A DNA stretch of 64,000 nt from the NCBI GenBank assembly GCA_963809795.1, contig CAWELN010000025.1:1-64000 (forward strand), given 5' to 3'. Below, in pieces: positions 31,243 to 39,192 of this stretch. Origin of the DNA: DASUAS01 sp963809795. GTDB lineage: Bacteria; Actinomycetota; Acidimicrobiia; IMCC26256; DASPTH01. The position numbers were made by a program, and so were the translations under genes. How positions within the stretch are numbered: the first letter of the stretch is position 1; each line of letters begins with the position of its first letter. The notes below the pieces were generated by a model. That model worked only from the letters and a program-made list of their open reading frames with translations, was not told the origin of the DNA and made no database searches.

Positions 31243-31961
31243 GCCGCGGCTCCGTTCCGATCGGTGCGGGAGCCGATCCGGTCGAGGAGATCGGAGGCCG
31301 CCCGGGCCAACGGATCGGGGAGGCGTCCCGCCAGCACCCCGGCGTCGACCGATCTCGCGATGAGCGACTTGACCGGCACCCGGGCGAGCACCGGCAGGTC
31401 GAACACCTCGCTCACCTCCCGGGCCGACAACGCCCGGCCCGACTCTTCCAGCAGCACCGCGCCCGCGGTCGCCGCGAGCGCCGGTTCGTGGACCGCGCGT
31501 CGTAGCGCCAGGTAGCAGCCCCGGAGCACGACGAGCGACACGTCGGCGACCTCGACCACCGCCCGGCTCGCCGGATCGCGTGCCGTGCCGCAGTCGACGA
31601 GCGTGGTCACGGAGCCGTGGCCGAGCGCGACCGCGAGCGCGGCGCCGGCCTCCGCCGCGGGCACCGCGGCCGGGTCGCGGCCACCCCACGGCAGCAACCC
31701 GATCCCGGCGGCCACCTCGACGAGCAGCCGGTCGAGCGCATCGGTCGGTGCCTCGGGACCGGCGGCGAGCCAGTCGGCCAGGCCCAGCTCGGGATCGGTG
31801 CCGAGGTTGAAGATCGCGGGCTGGTCGCCGGCGAGATCGGCGATGCGCACGCCGTGGGGACGATCGGTGTCGTGCGCGTCGCGCGCCAGGACGAGCGCGC
31901 AGGCGGCGGTGAAGACGGACGTACCGGAACCGCCCTTGGCGGACCACAGGGCAACGAGCAC
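31239..31961 (-). CDS. CpaE-like ParA-type ATPase of the Tad locus
   Basis: First gene of the operon, 240 residues. GTG 31961 was chosen because a GGAGGT-type site lies 8 nt upstream and the protein then begins directly at the P-loop strand (LVALWSAKGGSGTSVFTAAC). The P-loop keeps the signature Lys of the deviant Walker motif but has Thr in place of the second Lys, as I recall from actinobacterial CpaE homologues. ATP hydrolysis may be weak. In other species CpaE/TadZ places the pilus machine at a pole. Confidence 0.8.
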   Translation of the reverse strand: MLVALWSAKGGSGTSVFTAACALVLARDAHDTDRPHGVRIADLAGDQPAIFNLGTDPELGLADWLAAGPEAPTDALDRLLVEVAAGIGLLPWGGRDPAAVPAAEAGAALAVALGHGSVTTLVDCGTARDPASRAVVEVADVSLVVLRGCYLALRRAVHEPALAATAGAVLLEESGRALSAREVSEVFDLPVLARVPVKSLIARSVDAGVLAGRLPDPLARAASDLLDRIGSRTDRNGAAA

Positions 31962-32116
31962 GGAGGTGACCTCCCTCCCGGGGCACGCGTGACGCGCGCC
32001 GGCGACAGGAGGAAGTGCCAAGGAAGCGGACTGGCACCGTACGACGAGGCGCGACGGCCGTCAAGAGGCAACTTCGCCGGCGAGCCGACTCGTAGGATTC
32101 GCCGGTCGTCGATCCT

Positions 32117-32854
32117 GTGTCCCCGCTCTCCGTCCGCACCGTCGTCCGCGACACGGTCCGCCTGTCGCGGCGTCACGCGCGCTTGCTCGTGCTCCTGGCC
32201 GCGATCTTGTGGCTGCCGCTCGCCGTACTCGAGCTCGCCGGCGCGGCACGCGGTCTCCACCTCGACCCCGACCACTTCGACCACGGCGAGGCGCTGGTGG
32301 GCTTCGCGGTCGTGTTGGTCTTCGAGCTGCTCACCACCGAGCTGCTCGCCGCGGCGTCGGAGAAGTTGGTCGGGAGCGACGTGCGCGGCACGCACGTCCC
32401 GACGTTCGGCGAGTTCCTCCGGAACGTCCCCTGGGTCGGGCTCCTCATCGGCGCGCTCGTCTACGAGCTCGGCGTGGCGATCGGGCTGCTGTTGTTCATC
32501 GTGCCCGGCGTGCTGATGTTCGTGTGGGGTGTGGTGTCGGGACCGGTCATCACGGCGGAGGGCTGCTCACCGATCCGAGCGCCGTGGCGCAGCCGCGAGC
32601 TCGTACGCGGCTCGTTCCGGACCGTGTTGCTGGTCGCGTTCCTCGGTTTCGTGCTCACCGAGGTGATCGCCGGCGCGGTGGCGGCGGCGCTCGACGCGCT
32701 CCCCCACGACTGGGCGCTCATCACCGGCGAGTACTTCGTGCACGTCGTCACGACGCCGGTGCTCGGCATGGGCACCGCGGTGCTCTACTACGCGCTGCTC
32801 GACCGCGAACCGGCGCGGACGCGTGACGAGCCCGCCGGAGCGGGCTCGTCGTAA
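32117..32854 (+). CDS. polytopic membrane protein, function unknown
   Basis: 245 residues with about six hydrophobic segments (LLVLLAAILWLPLAVLELAG, GLLLFIVPGVLMFVWGVVSG, FRTVLLVAFLGFVLTEVIAG). The layout resembles the DUF7544/YciC-like glycerophosphoryl-diesterase membrane domains, where GxxxFIVPGxxxxxxW is common, but I cannot assign a function. GTG start, divergent from the Tad operon with 155 bp between. Its 3' end is inside a strong hairpin. Confidence 0.6.
   Translation: MSPLSVRTVVRDTVRLSRRHARLLVLLAAILWLPLAVLELAGAARGLHLDPDHFDHGEALVGFAVVLVFELLTTELLAAASEKLVGSDVRGTHVPTFGEFLRNVPWVGLLIGALVYELGVAIGLLLFIVPGVLMFVWGVVSGPVITAEGCSPIRAPWRSRELVRGSFRTVLLVAFLGFVLTEVIAGAVAAALDALPHDWALITGEYFVHVVTTPVLGMGTAVLYYALLDREPARTRDEPAGAGSS
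32825..32850. terminator. perfect 11-bp hairpin between convergent genes
   Basis: GACGAGCCCGC (32825-32835) pairs perfectly with GCGGGCTCGTC (32840-32850) over a CGGA loop. It covers the last codons of the membrane protein gene and lies about 20 bp from the end of the convergent mini-gene. No U-run follows on either strand, so it would be a U-less terminator or an mRNA-end stabiliser. Confidence 0.55.
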
Positions 32855-32870
32855 CCCTGGTGGAGCGGGA

Positions 32871-32945
32871 TCAGGCCTCGCGGACCTTCTTGGCCACGGC
32901 GATGCCGATCGCAACCAGGATGAGGACGACGAGCAGCTTCTTCAT
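32871..32945 (-). CDS. 24-residue single-helix membrane miniprotein
   Basis: Too short for ordinary gene finders. ATG at 32945 preceded by AAGGGGAAG at a proper distance; TGA at 32871-32873. The product, MKKLLVVLILVAIGIAVAKK plus VREA, has two Lys, one membrane helix and a basic end, so it should insert in the membrane. It resembles the N-terminus of the actinobacterial DLW-39 family of tiny proteins but lacks the DLW tail. A good ribosome site, a clean hydrophobic pattern and a downstream hairpin support it. Confidence 0.5.
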   Translation of the reverse strand: MKKLLVVLILVAIGIAVAKKVREA

Positions 32946-33055
32946 GGAACTTCCCCTTCTGGTGGCCCTGTCGTTCGCCGGCGGCGGAGAACGGCTGAAT
33001 CGTAGGCGTTCGCACATCCGGGAGCAATCAACGGTCGAGGTGCCACACTGGCGCC

Positions 33056-33149
33056 GGAGGTGAACGGGGTCTGGTGGCCCCCCTCGTCTTCAAAACGAGT
33101 GGGACGGGTGTTCCCCGTCCGGTGGGTTCGATTCCTGCCACCTCCGCCA
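33056..33149 (+). tRNA. selC: tRNA-Sec (selenocysteine, anticodon TCA)
   Basis: 94 nt. Acceptor GGAGGTG pairs with CACCTCC, followed by G and an encoded CCA. The D-arm has an extended G/C stem. The anticodon arm CTCGT-CTTCAAA-ACGAG carries TCA, which reads UGA. The long variable arm (GGGACGGG pairing with CCCCGTCC) and T-loop GTTCGATTC are typical of selenocysteine tRNA. No selA, selB, selD or obvious selenoprotein is in the window. The 160 bp that follow hold no supported gene. Confidence 0.93.
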
Positions 33150-33310
33150 AGAACACGTCGACGGGAGGGGTCGATGATCATCTCTACTTGGGTTGGCGCG
33201 GCTCGACGGAGGACGTCGGGCCGACGATTCCGAGCATGTCGACGAACGCGGTAGTCACACGGTGCTCCCCTACCGCCGGCCGAAGAACTTCGCCGTCGTG
33301 ACGGCCGGGT

Positions 33311-35512
33311 TCAGGCCGGGACGACCTCGACCGGGATGCCGTTCACCGCGTGGTTGTTCGACAGCGTGTCGAAGAAGTGCGTCGGCGCCAGGAGGTTGCT
33401 GTTCACGCCCGCGTGCTCCCTCGCCACCGAGAGCCGGGCACCCGGCCGGTCGTGACCCCAGCCGTGGGGCAACGACACCACCCCCGGCATCATCTCGTCG
33501 CTGATCTCGACCGGCACCTCGATCGTGCCGGCCTCGGAGCTGACGCGGGCGCGACCGCCGTCGACGAGTCCGCTGTCGGCGGCGTCGTCCGGGTGGACGA
33601 GCAGCGTGCAGCGGTCCTTGCCCTTCACCAGCACCTTGACGTTGTGCATCCACGAGTTCTTCGACCGGAGGTGCCGGCGGCTGACCAGCCGGAGGCCGTC
33701 GTCGGACTCGGCGATCCGTGCCCGCAGACGCGGGGCGTCGCCGACGATGTACTCCGGCGCGAGGTCGATCATGCCGTCGGGCGTGCAGACCATCTCGCGG
33801 GCCCGGGGCACCATCGGTCCCATGTCGATGCCGTGTGGCTGCGCCTTGATCTTCTCCAGCGTCAGCCCGTCGGGCACCTCGCCGTAGCGATCGCCCCACG
33901 GTCCGGTGCGGATGGTGAGGTCGACGATGCGCTCCGGACCGCCCTCGTCGTAGCGGGCGATCGTCTCCTGGGCGTCGAGCCCCTGCGATCGGCACAGCGC
34001 GGCGAACCAGGCGTCGTCGAGCGACTCGAAGTCGAAGTCGACGTTCGTGCCGCCCGTGCAGAGCCACCCGAGCCGGGCGACGATCTGGCCCTCGTGCGGG
34101 CGATCGGCCGGCATCGGGAAGACGGGATCGCTCCAGTTACCACCGCTGCGCGCCGCCCAGCCCCAGAGCAACTCGTCGTAGTGGGGCGTCTCGAGCGGCG
34201 ACGGCCCCGGCAGCAACACGTGCGCGAACCGCGTGGTCTCGTTGAGGTAGTTGTCGACGCTGATCATGCACTCGAGCTCGGGGAGCGCCGCCTCGAGGCG
34301 CGCCGAATCGGGGACGCTGATCACCGGGTTGCCCGCGACGGTGAACAGCGCCTTGAGCTGGCCGTCACCGGGTGTCGCGATCTCCTCGGCGAGCAGGGCG
34401 GCCGGTACCTGGCCGAGCACCTCGGGCACGCCCGACACCCGTGACCTCCAGCGGCCGAAGCGCGGCAGGCCGTCGCGCGCGGTGGAGCTCATCCAGGCCA
34501 TCGGCCAGTTGACGGGCTTGCCCCACATGAGGCCACCGGGACGGTCGAACTTCCCGACGATGATGTTCACCACGTCGACGAGCCACGACGCGAGCGTGCC
34601 GAACTCCTGGTTGCACAGCCCGATGCGGCCGTAGAGCGCGCCGGTGGGCGCGGCCGCGAACTCGCGGGCGATGCGCCGGATCGTGTCGGCAGGAACGCGG
34701 CAGAAGTCGGCGACCGCTTCGGGCGGGAAGTCGGCGCAAAGCGCACGCACGTCGTCGAAGCCCTTCACCAGGTCGGCGAGCTCGCCGAGCGTGGTGAGCC
34801 CTTCGGTGAACAGCACGTTGCACATCGCGAGGAGGAAGGCGGCGTCGGTGCCGGGGAGGATCGGCACCCACTCGTCGGCGCGATCTGCGGTACCCGTGCG
34901 ACGGGGGTCGACGACGACGACCTTCCCACCGCGCGCCCTGATGGCGTCGAGCTCGCTCAGGACGTCAGGGCACGCGAGCAATGACCCGCCGGACGCCTGC
35001 GGGTTGCCGCCCATGCAGATGAGGTAGTCCGTGCGCTGGATGTCGGGCGACGGGATCTTCCACATGTTCCCGTACATGAGGACGCTCGACACGTTCTTCG
35101 GCCACTGGTCGACGGTGCCCGACGAGTAGATGTGCGGCATGCCCGACTGGCCGATGAACAGCGGCATGTAGCGACCGAGCGTGTAGCTGTGACCGACCGG
35201 GTTCCCGATGAACGCGGTGAACGCAGCGATGCCGTACCGCTCGCGCACGCCGTGGATCAGCTCCTCGCAACGCGCGAACGCCTCGTCCCAGGTGACCTCG
35301 CGCCACGTGTCGCCGTCGCGCACCATCGGCTGACGGATGCGATCGGGGTCGTCGTGCAGGTAGCCGAGCGTCGTGCCCTTCGGGCACAGGTATCCCTTCG
35401 ACCACACGTCCTCGCGGTCGCCACGGATCAGCTTGACGTGATCATCCTCGACGTCGACCTGCAGGCCGCACATGCACTCGCACAGCGGACACGTCACGAA
35501 ATGTCGTTGCAC
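33311..35512 (-). CDS. molybdopterin-dependent oxidoreductase (DMSO-reductase/formate-dehydrogenase superfamily)
   Basis: 733-residue molybdenum/tungsten bis-MGD enzyme. An N-terminal [4Fe-4S] site is formed by Cys8, Cys11, Cys15 and Cys43 (VTCPLCECMCG and YLCPKG). Cofactor-binding segments include MGGNPQASGGSLLACPDVL, VVVDPRRTGTADRAD and NYLNETTRFAHVLLPGPSPL. The C-terminal molydop-binding domain ends VVSLPHGWGHDRPGA. No Tat signal, so it is cytoplasmic. At the position where related enzymes have Cys/Sec/Ser bound to Mo (SSGTVDQWPKNVSSVLM) I see no Cys and no in-frame UGA. No electron-transfer subunit is adjacent. Substrate unknown. GTG/ATG start near 35512. Confidence 0.85.
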   Translation of the reverse strand: MQRHFVTCPLCECMCGLQVDVEDDHVKLIRGDREDVWSKGYLCPKGTTLGYLHDDPDRIRQPMVRDGDTWREVTWDEAFARCEELIHGVRERYGIAAFTAFIGNPVGHSYTLGRYMPLFIGQSGMPHIYSSGTVDQWPKNVSSVLMYGNMWKIPSPDIQRTDYLICMGGNPQASGGSLLACPDVLSELDAIRARGGKVVVVDPRRTGTADRADEWVPILPGTDAAFLLAMCNVLFTEGLTTLGELADLVKGFDDVRALCADFPPEAVADFCRVPADTIRRIAREFAAAPTGALYGRIGLCNQEFGTLASWLVDVVNIIVGKFDRPGGLMWGKPVNWPMAWMSSTARDGLPRFGRWRSRVSGVPEVLGQVPAALLAEEIATPGDGQLKALFTVAGNPVISVPDSARLEAALPELECMISVDNYLNETTRFAHVLLPGPSPLETPHYDELLWGWAARSGGNWSDPVFPMPADRPHEGQIVARLGWLCTGGTNVDFDFESLDDAWFAALCRSQGLDAQETIARYDEGGPERIVDLTIRTGPWGDRYGEVPDGLTLEKIKAQPHGIDMGPMVPRAREMVCTPDGMIDLAPEYIVGDAPRLRARIAESDDGLRLVSRRHLRSKNSWMHNVKVLVKGKDRCTLLVHPDDAADSGLVDGGRARVSSEAGTIEVPVEISDEMMPGVVSLPHGWGHDRPGARLSVAREHAGVNSNLLAPTHFFDTLSNNHAVNGIPVEVVPA

Positions 35513-35524
35513 CGGTCAAGTATT

Positions 35525-36560
35525 TCACGACGTCCCGCGGCGCCCAGACCGCGTGGCGATCCGCTCGGCGATCAGCGTCGGCGCGTGGTCGCCCTCCGAC
35601 CAACGTTCGAGCCTGCCGGAATCGTCGAACGCCAGGATCGACGTCCCTCCGGTGTCGCTCGCCACCGGATCGCCGCAGCAGAAACCGGCACGTCGGTGCG
35701 CCCGTCTCCGCGTCGAACTCCCACACCTGCCTCAGCCCGGTCACCGTGAACCGGAGGCCGAACAGCCGGTCCCCGATCCGAGGTATCCGGTGATGCGGCT
35801 GCCGTCGCCGATGAGGATCCGGTGCGCGTCGTTCAACGACGTCGCCGTACGGATGTCGAGCGAGTACGGATACGTACTCCCGATCTCCCACACGAACAGC
35901 AACCGGTCACCATCCGGTGACCACGCGAGGTCCTGCACGGCGCCCGTCGTGCCGTACGGGACGCTCGCGGCCTCCAGGCGCCGGTCCTGCTTCGGTCGCG
36001 AGTCGAGGTCCCGGTGGTCAAGAGTTCGATGCACTGGCACCCCGGGCACGCACACCGATCGCGTACTCACGTCGAAGCCGTAGACGGCGAGAGCTCGGCA
36101 CCGCCGCGGCGCCCGCATCACGGGCCACCGCCTCACGGGACTCCGAGGCGGCGCGACCTGCGCTGCAAGTAGCCCCGGTAGCGAGGGAGCACGTGGCGCC
36201 CGACAAAGGCGTCACCGAGCGCAGGCGTCGATCCTCGCGTTCAGCCGTCGAGACCGACGGGCGCCGCGTCGGCATCAAGCTCGACGCGTTGCCAGACGTC
36301 GCGAGGCGGAGCAACCTGCGAGCGGATACAAGGTTCGATCGACGTCTCCTGGGCCCGAGCGCATCCCTTCGGGCTGCGTGCGTAGCATGACCGTCGCGAC
36401 TCCGCGCTCGGTCAGCCCGACGAGTTGTTCAGCCGTCGTCGACAACCACGCCGACACGTCACGATCAGGCGCGCCGAGGTCGGAGTGCCGTCGACGAAGC
36501 CTCCGCAGGATGCGAGCGCCGCGAGCGACGAGGACCGCGAGGAGGCGGTGCGCAGACCTC
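35525..36560 (-). pseudogene. secreted lipoprotein with beta-propeller motif, multiply broken
   Basis: No single frame is open, but protein-like pieces follow in order on the minus strand. First a lipoprotein-type signal (RTASSRSSSLAALASC), then DVSAWLSTTAEQLVGLTERG and VATVMLRTQPEGMRSGPGDV. Next come PRDVWQRVELDADAAPVGLD and a TolB/WD40-like blade, VQDLAWSPDGDRLLFVWEIG. Last are LRQVWEFDAETGAP and GGTSILAFDDSGRLERWSEG, to TGA 35525-35527. At least four indels are needed. The original would be about 340 residues. Either a real pseudogene or a badly sequenced lipoprotein of the solute-binding/propeller kind. No function can be given. Confidence 0.45.
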
Positions 36561-36578
36561 GGCGGGCCGGGGGCGGAG

Positions 36579-37517
36579 CTAGACGGCGAGGAGATCCCGC
36601 GCGCCGGTGTCGGCCGACGGGTGGCGCAGCTTGCTCATGGCGCGGGCCTCGATCTGACGGATGCGCTCCCGCGTGAGGTTGAAGTGCTCCCCCACCTCTT
36701 CGAGCGTCCGCGGCTCACCACGATCGAGCCCGAAGCGGAGGGCCAGGATCTGCCGCTCCCGCTCGTCGAGCGGTGCGAGCAGCTTCTCGATCTCGTCGGG
36801 TAGCAGCGCGGTGGCCGCCACCTCGAATGGCGACTCGGCCGAGCGGTCCTCGACGATGTCGCCCAGCTCGGCGTCGCCGTCCTCGCGGAGAGGCTCCGAC
36901 AACGACAGCGGCTCGGCCGCGAAGCGGAGGGCCTCGGTGACCTTGTCCTCGGGCATCTCGACCTCGGCCGAGAGCTCGGAGAGCGTCGCCGGACGCCCGA
37001 GCTTCAGCTCCAGGCGCGACCGGGCCTTCTGCAGCCGGGCCAACGTGTCGCCGGCATGGACCGGGAGCCGGATGGTGCGCCCGGTGTTGGCGATGCCGCG
37101 GGTGATGGCCTGGCGGATCCACCACGTGGCGTACGTGGAGAACTTGAACCCCTTGCGCCAGTCGAACTTCTCGACCGCGTGCATGAGGCCGAGGTTCCCC
37201 TCCTGGATCAGGTCGAGGAGCGGAAGCCCGGACGCCTGGTACTTCTTCGCGATCGACACCACGAGCCGGAGGTTCGACTGCACGAACGTGCGCTGCGCAT
37301 CGTCGCCCAGGCGGGCGGTGCGCCGCAGCTCGCGCTTCTTCGTCGGAGTGAGTGCCTTGGCCCCGTCGACCAGCTCCGCGCGGGCCGTGTTGCCTTGTTC
37401 GATCTGTTGGGCGAGGCGGACCTCATCGTCCTTCGTCAGCAGCGGATACTGGCCGATGTCGGTGAGATAGAGCCGGACGAGATCTTCTTCGTCGCGCTCG
37501 ACACGCTCCTTCGCCAC
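36579..37517 (-). CDS. RNA polymerase sigma factor, RpoD/SigA family
   Basis: 312 residues. Region 1.2 LVRLYLTDIGQYPLLTKDDE, region 2 FVQSNLRLVVSIAKKYQASG with LLDLIQEGNLGLMHAVEKFD and WRKGFKFSTYATWWIRQAIT (–10 recognition), region 3, and region 4 LDERERQILALRFGLDRG with EEVGEHFNLTRERIRQIEAR (–35 helix-turn-helix). It lacks the long acidic region 1.1, so it is either a short primary sigma or a group-2 factor (SigB/HrdB paralogue type). GTG start. Convergent with nothing; the next gene upstream is 143 bp away. Confidence 0.9.
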   Translation of the reverse strand: MAKERVERDEEDLVRLYLTDIGQYPLLTKDDEVRLAQQIEQGNTARAELVDGAKALTPTKKRELRRTARLGDDAQRTFVQSNLRLVVSIAKKYQASGLPLLDLIQEGNLGLMHAVEKFDWRKGFKFSTYATWWIRQAITRGIANTGRTIRLPVHAGDTLARLQKARSRLELKLGRPATLSELSAEVEMPEDKVTEALRFAAEPLSLSEPLREDGDAELGDIVEDRSAESPFEVAATALLPDEIEKLLAPLDERERQILALRFGLDRGEPRTLEEVGEHFNLTRERIRQIEARAMSKLRHPSADTGARDLLAV

Positions 37518-37660
37518 TCAGTGACCCCTTGCTCGATGAGCTGAGCTCGTGGACTCGGACGGCCGCATCCGGGCACGTGCGTGCAGGCCACGAATGTTGC
37601 TGCTGTTGCCCATTCACGATACCGGCCGCGTCAAGCCATCGGGAACGCTGCCGGGTCGCC

Positions 37661-38113
37661 TCAACCCCGCGAGAAGAGGTCGTGGCCCTCCTGGGCGTCG
37701 AAGTCGAGGTCGTGGAGCACCAGGTCGAGCGCCCGCATGAGGGGACGCTCGGCGATCGGCGTGGCCTCACCCGACCAGGCCCGGTAGGTGGCGACGACGA
37801 GGGGTAGGACGTCGTCGTAGAGGGCCTTCGGCTCGGTGACCGCGGTGAGTGCCGTCGAGGCCTCGCGCAGTCGCTCGTCGGTGATCGCCGACCCTTCCGG
37901 GTGGTCGTGGAGGACCGGAACCAGGCCGTCCCACAGCTCCGCGTGCCAGGCGAAGTGGCGGCTGTGGCGGGCCAGCAGCAGCTTGGCGCCGGCCGGGGCG
38001 ACCCGCGGCACCCAGCCGCCGAGCCTCGCCGCGAGCTGCATCTCGAGCGCCCGGGCGCTCGTGGTGCGCCCCGCCCACTCGACGATCCCCACCTGCGTCT
38101 GCGTCTCGCTCAC
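37661..38113 (-). CDS. helical hypothetical protein
   Basis: 150 residues, no membrane segment. Mostly helical: SARALEMQLAARLGGWVP, then LLLARHSRHFAWHAELWDGL with a His-rich HSRHFAWHAE run, and KALYDDVLPLVVATYRAWSG. The His/Glu pattern is compatible with a ferritin-like or haem-oxygenase-like bundle, but there is no firm match. Ends EGHDLFSRG. GTG start overlaps the EamA gene stop by 4 nt, so the two are co-transcribed. Confidence 0.55.
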   Translation of the reverse strand: MSETQTQVGIVEWAGRTTSARALEMQLAARLGGWVPRVAPAGAKLLLARHSRHFAWHAELWDGLVPVLHDHPEGSAITDERLREASTALTAVTEPKALYDDVLPLVVATYRAWSGEATPIAERPLMRALDLVLHDLDFDAQEGHDLFSRG

Positions 38114-39018
38114 GTCACCTCCTGCGACGGCAGCACCTTGTCACCTCCGGCACCGTCCGCGGGTACCGCACCGCGCGGCCAGAACTCCGACACCACGATG
38201 CCCAGGAGGATGGCGGCGCCACCGGCGAGCCGGCCGGGGCCGAGGCGTTCACCGTCGACGTATCCCGCGATCCCGGCGAAGACCGGCTCGGCCAGCAGGA
38301 TCAGCGCCGCACGCGTCGCCGGGATCCGACGCTGACCCCACAGCTGCAGCGGCAGCGCGAGCGCCGAGCATGCGAGGCCGGTGAACACCACCGCGACGAC
38401 CGCGAGGGTGCTGAGCGTGCCGACGCCCTGCTCGGCGGCGGGCGCGACCGACAGGAGCGCCACCGCGCCGATCTGCAGCGCGGTGAACTGCGTCGGCGCC
38501 AACCGGTTCGCGTAGGCGCCGATGTAGACGATGTGGAACGCGAACAGCACCGCGCACGCAAGCGTGAAGAGCTCGCCCCGCCCGAGGTGCACGTCGGCGC
38601 CGGTGAGCAGGTAGAGCCCCGCGGTTGCGATGACGATCCCCGCCAGCACCGGAGGGCGCGGCACCCGACGACTGATGGCGGATTCGATCACCGGCGTGAT
38701 CACGACGTACAGCCCGGTGATGAACGCCGACGTCGACGGTGAGGTGTACTGCAGACCGACGGTCTGGGTCGCGTAGCCACCGAAGAGGATCACCCCCGCG
38801 GTCAGGCCGGCCCGCACCAGCGTCCGGCGTTCCCGCCCCGGCGTGCGCAACGCGGGCAGCGCGAACGGCAGCAGCACCAGCGTGGCGATGCCGAACCGGC
38901 CGAGCAGGTACGCGAACGGCGTGATGTCGCCGAGCGCGTCGTGCACGAGCGGGAACGTGACCCCGTAGAGCAGCGCCGCGGCCACGAGCGCGGCTTCGGC
39001 CGAGAAGCGCTTGCTCAA
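38110..39018 (-). CDS. EamA/DMT-family transporter
   Basis: 302 residues, ten predicted membrane helices in two EamA repeats (first: ALVAAALLYGVTFPLVHDAL; second begins LFTLACAVLFAFHIVYIGAY). Drug/metabolite exporter of unknown substrate. TTG start at 39018: the preceding mini-ORF ends TGA within the same TTGA, a coupled stop-start. Upstream lies the 60-bp tandem repeat and then nadE. Confidence 0.82.
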   Translation of the reverse strand: MSKRFSAEAALVAAALLYGVTFPLVHDALGDITPFAYLLGRFGIATLVLLPFALPALRTPGRERRTLVRAGLTAGVILFGGYATQTVGLQYTSPSTSAFITGLYVVITPVIESAISRRVPRPPVLAGIVIATAGLYLLTGADVHLGRGELFTLACAVLFAFHIVYIGAYANRLAPTQFTALQIGAVALLSVAPAAEQGVGTLSTLAVVAVVFTGLACSALALPLQLWGQRRIPATRAALILLAEPVFAGIAGYVDGERLGPGRLAGGAAILLGIVVSEFWPRGAVPADGAGGDKVLPSQEVT

Positions 39019-39188
39019 CGGTCGATTCCGCTCCGCCGCCCCGCCCTCCGGGCACGGCTCCGCTTCATCTCCACACCACGGTCGATTCCGCTCCGCCGCC
39101 CCGCCCTCCGGGCACGGCTCCGCTTCATCTCCACACCACGGTCGATTCCGCTCCGCCGCCCCGCCCTCCGGGCACGGCTCCGCTTCAT
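39015..39188 (-). CDS. 57-residue arginine-rich peptide made of three 20-residue repeats
   Basis: An open frame fills the whole nadE–EamA spacer. ATG at 39188, three bases after the nadE TAG and next to GGAG. The unit MKRSRARRAGRRSGIDRGVE occurs twice complete, and a third copy stops after GIDR. The stop TGA (39017-39015) overlaps the TTG start of the EamA gene. Because the repeat is exactly 60 bp, each unit stays in frame and restarts with ATG. The peptide is very basic, with 7 Arg and 1 Lys per unit. It may be a coupling leader, a real basic peptide or an accident of a repeated spacer; I cannot tell which. Confidence 0.35.
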   Translation of the reverse strand: MKRSRARRAGRRSGIDRGVEMKRSRARRAGRRSGIDRGVEMKRSRARRAGRRSGIDR

Positions 39189-39192
39189 CTCC
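39018..39192. repeat. 60-bp tandem repeat, 2.9 identical copies
   Basis: Copies begin at 39018, 39078 and 39138; the third is five bases short. They are identical where they overlap. Each unit carries CCGCTCCGCCGCCCCGCCCT. The array exactly fills the space between the nadE stop and the EamA start. There are no unique spacers between units, so it is not a CRISPR. Confidence 0.95.

Noticed and set aside
33311..35512. Selenocysteine-containing formate dehydrogenase encoded next to selC
   Set aside because: The frame has no internal TGA and the ligand region lacks the Cys/Sec pattern.
39018..39192. CRISPR array
   Set aside because: Units are contiguous, identical and 60 bp, without unique spacers.
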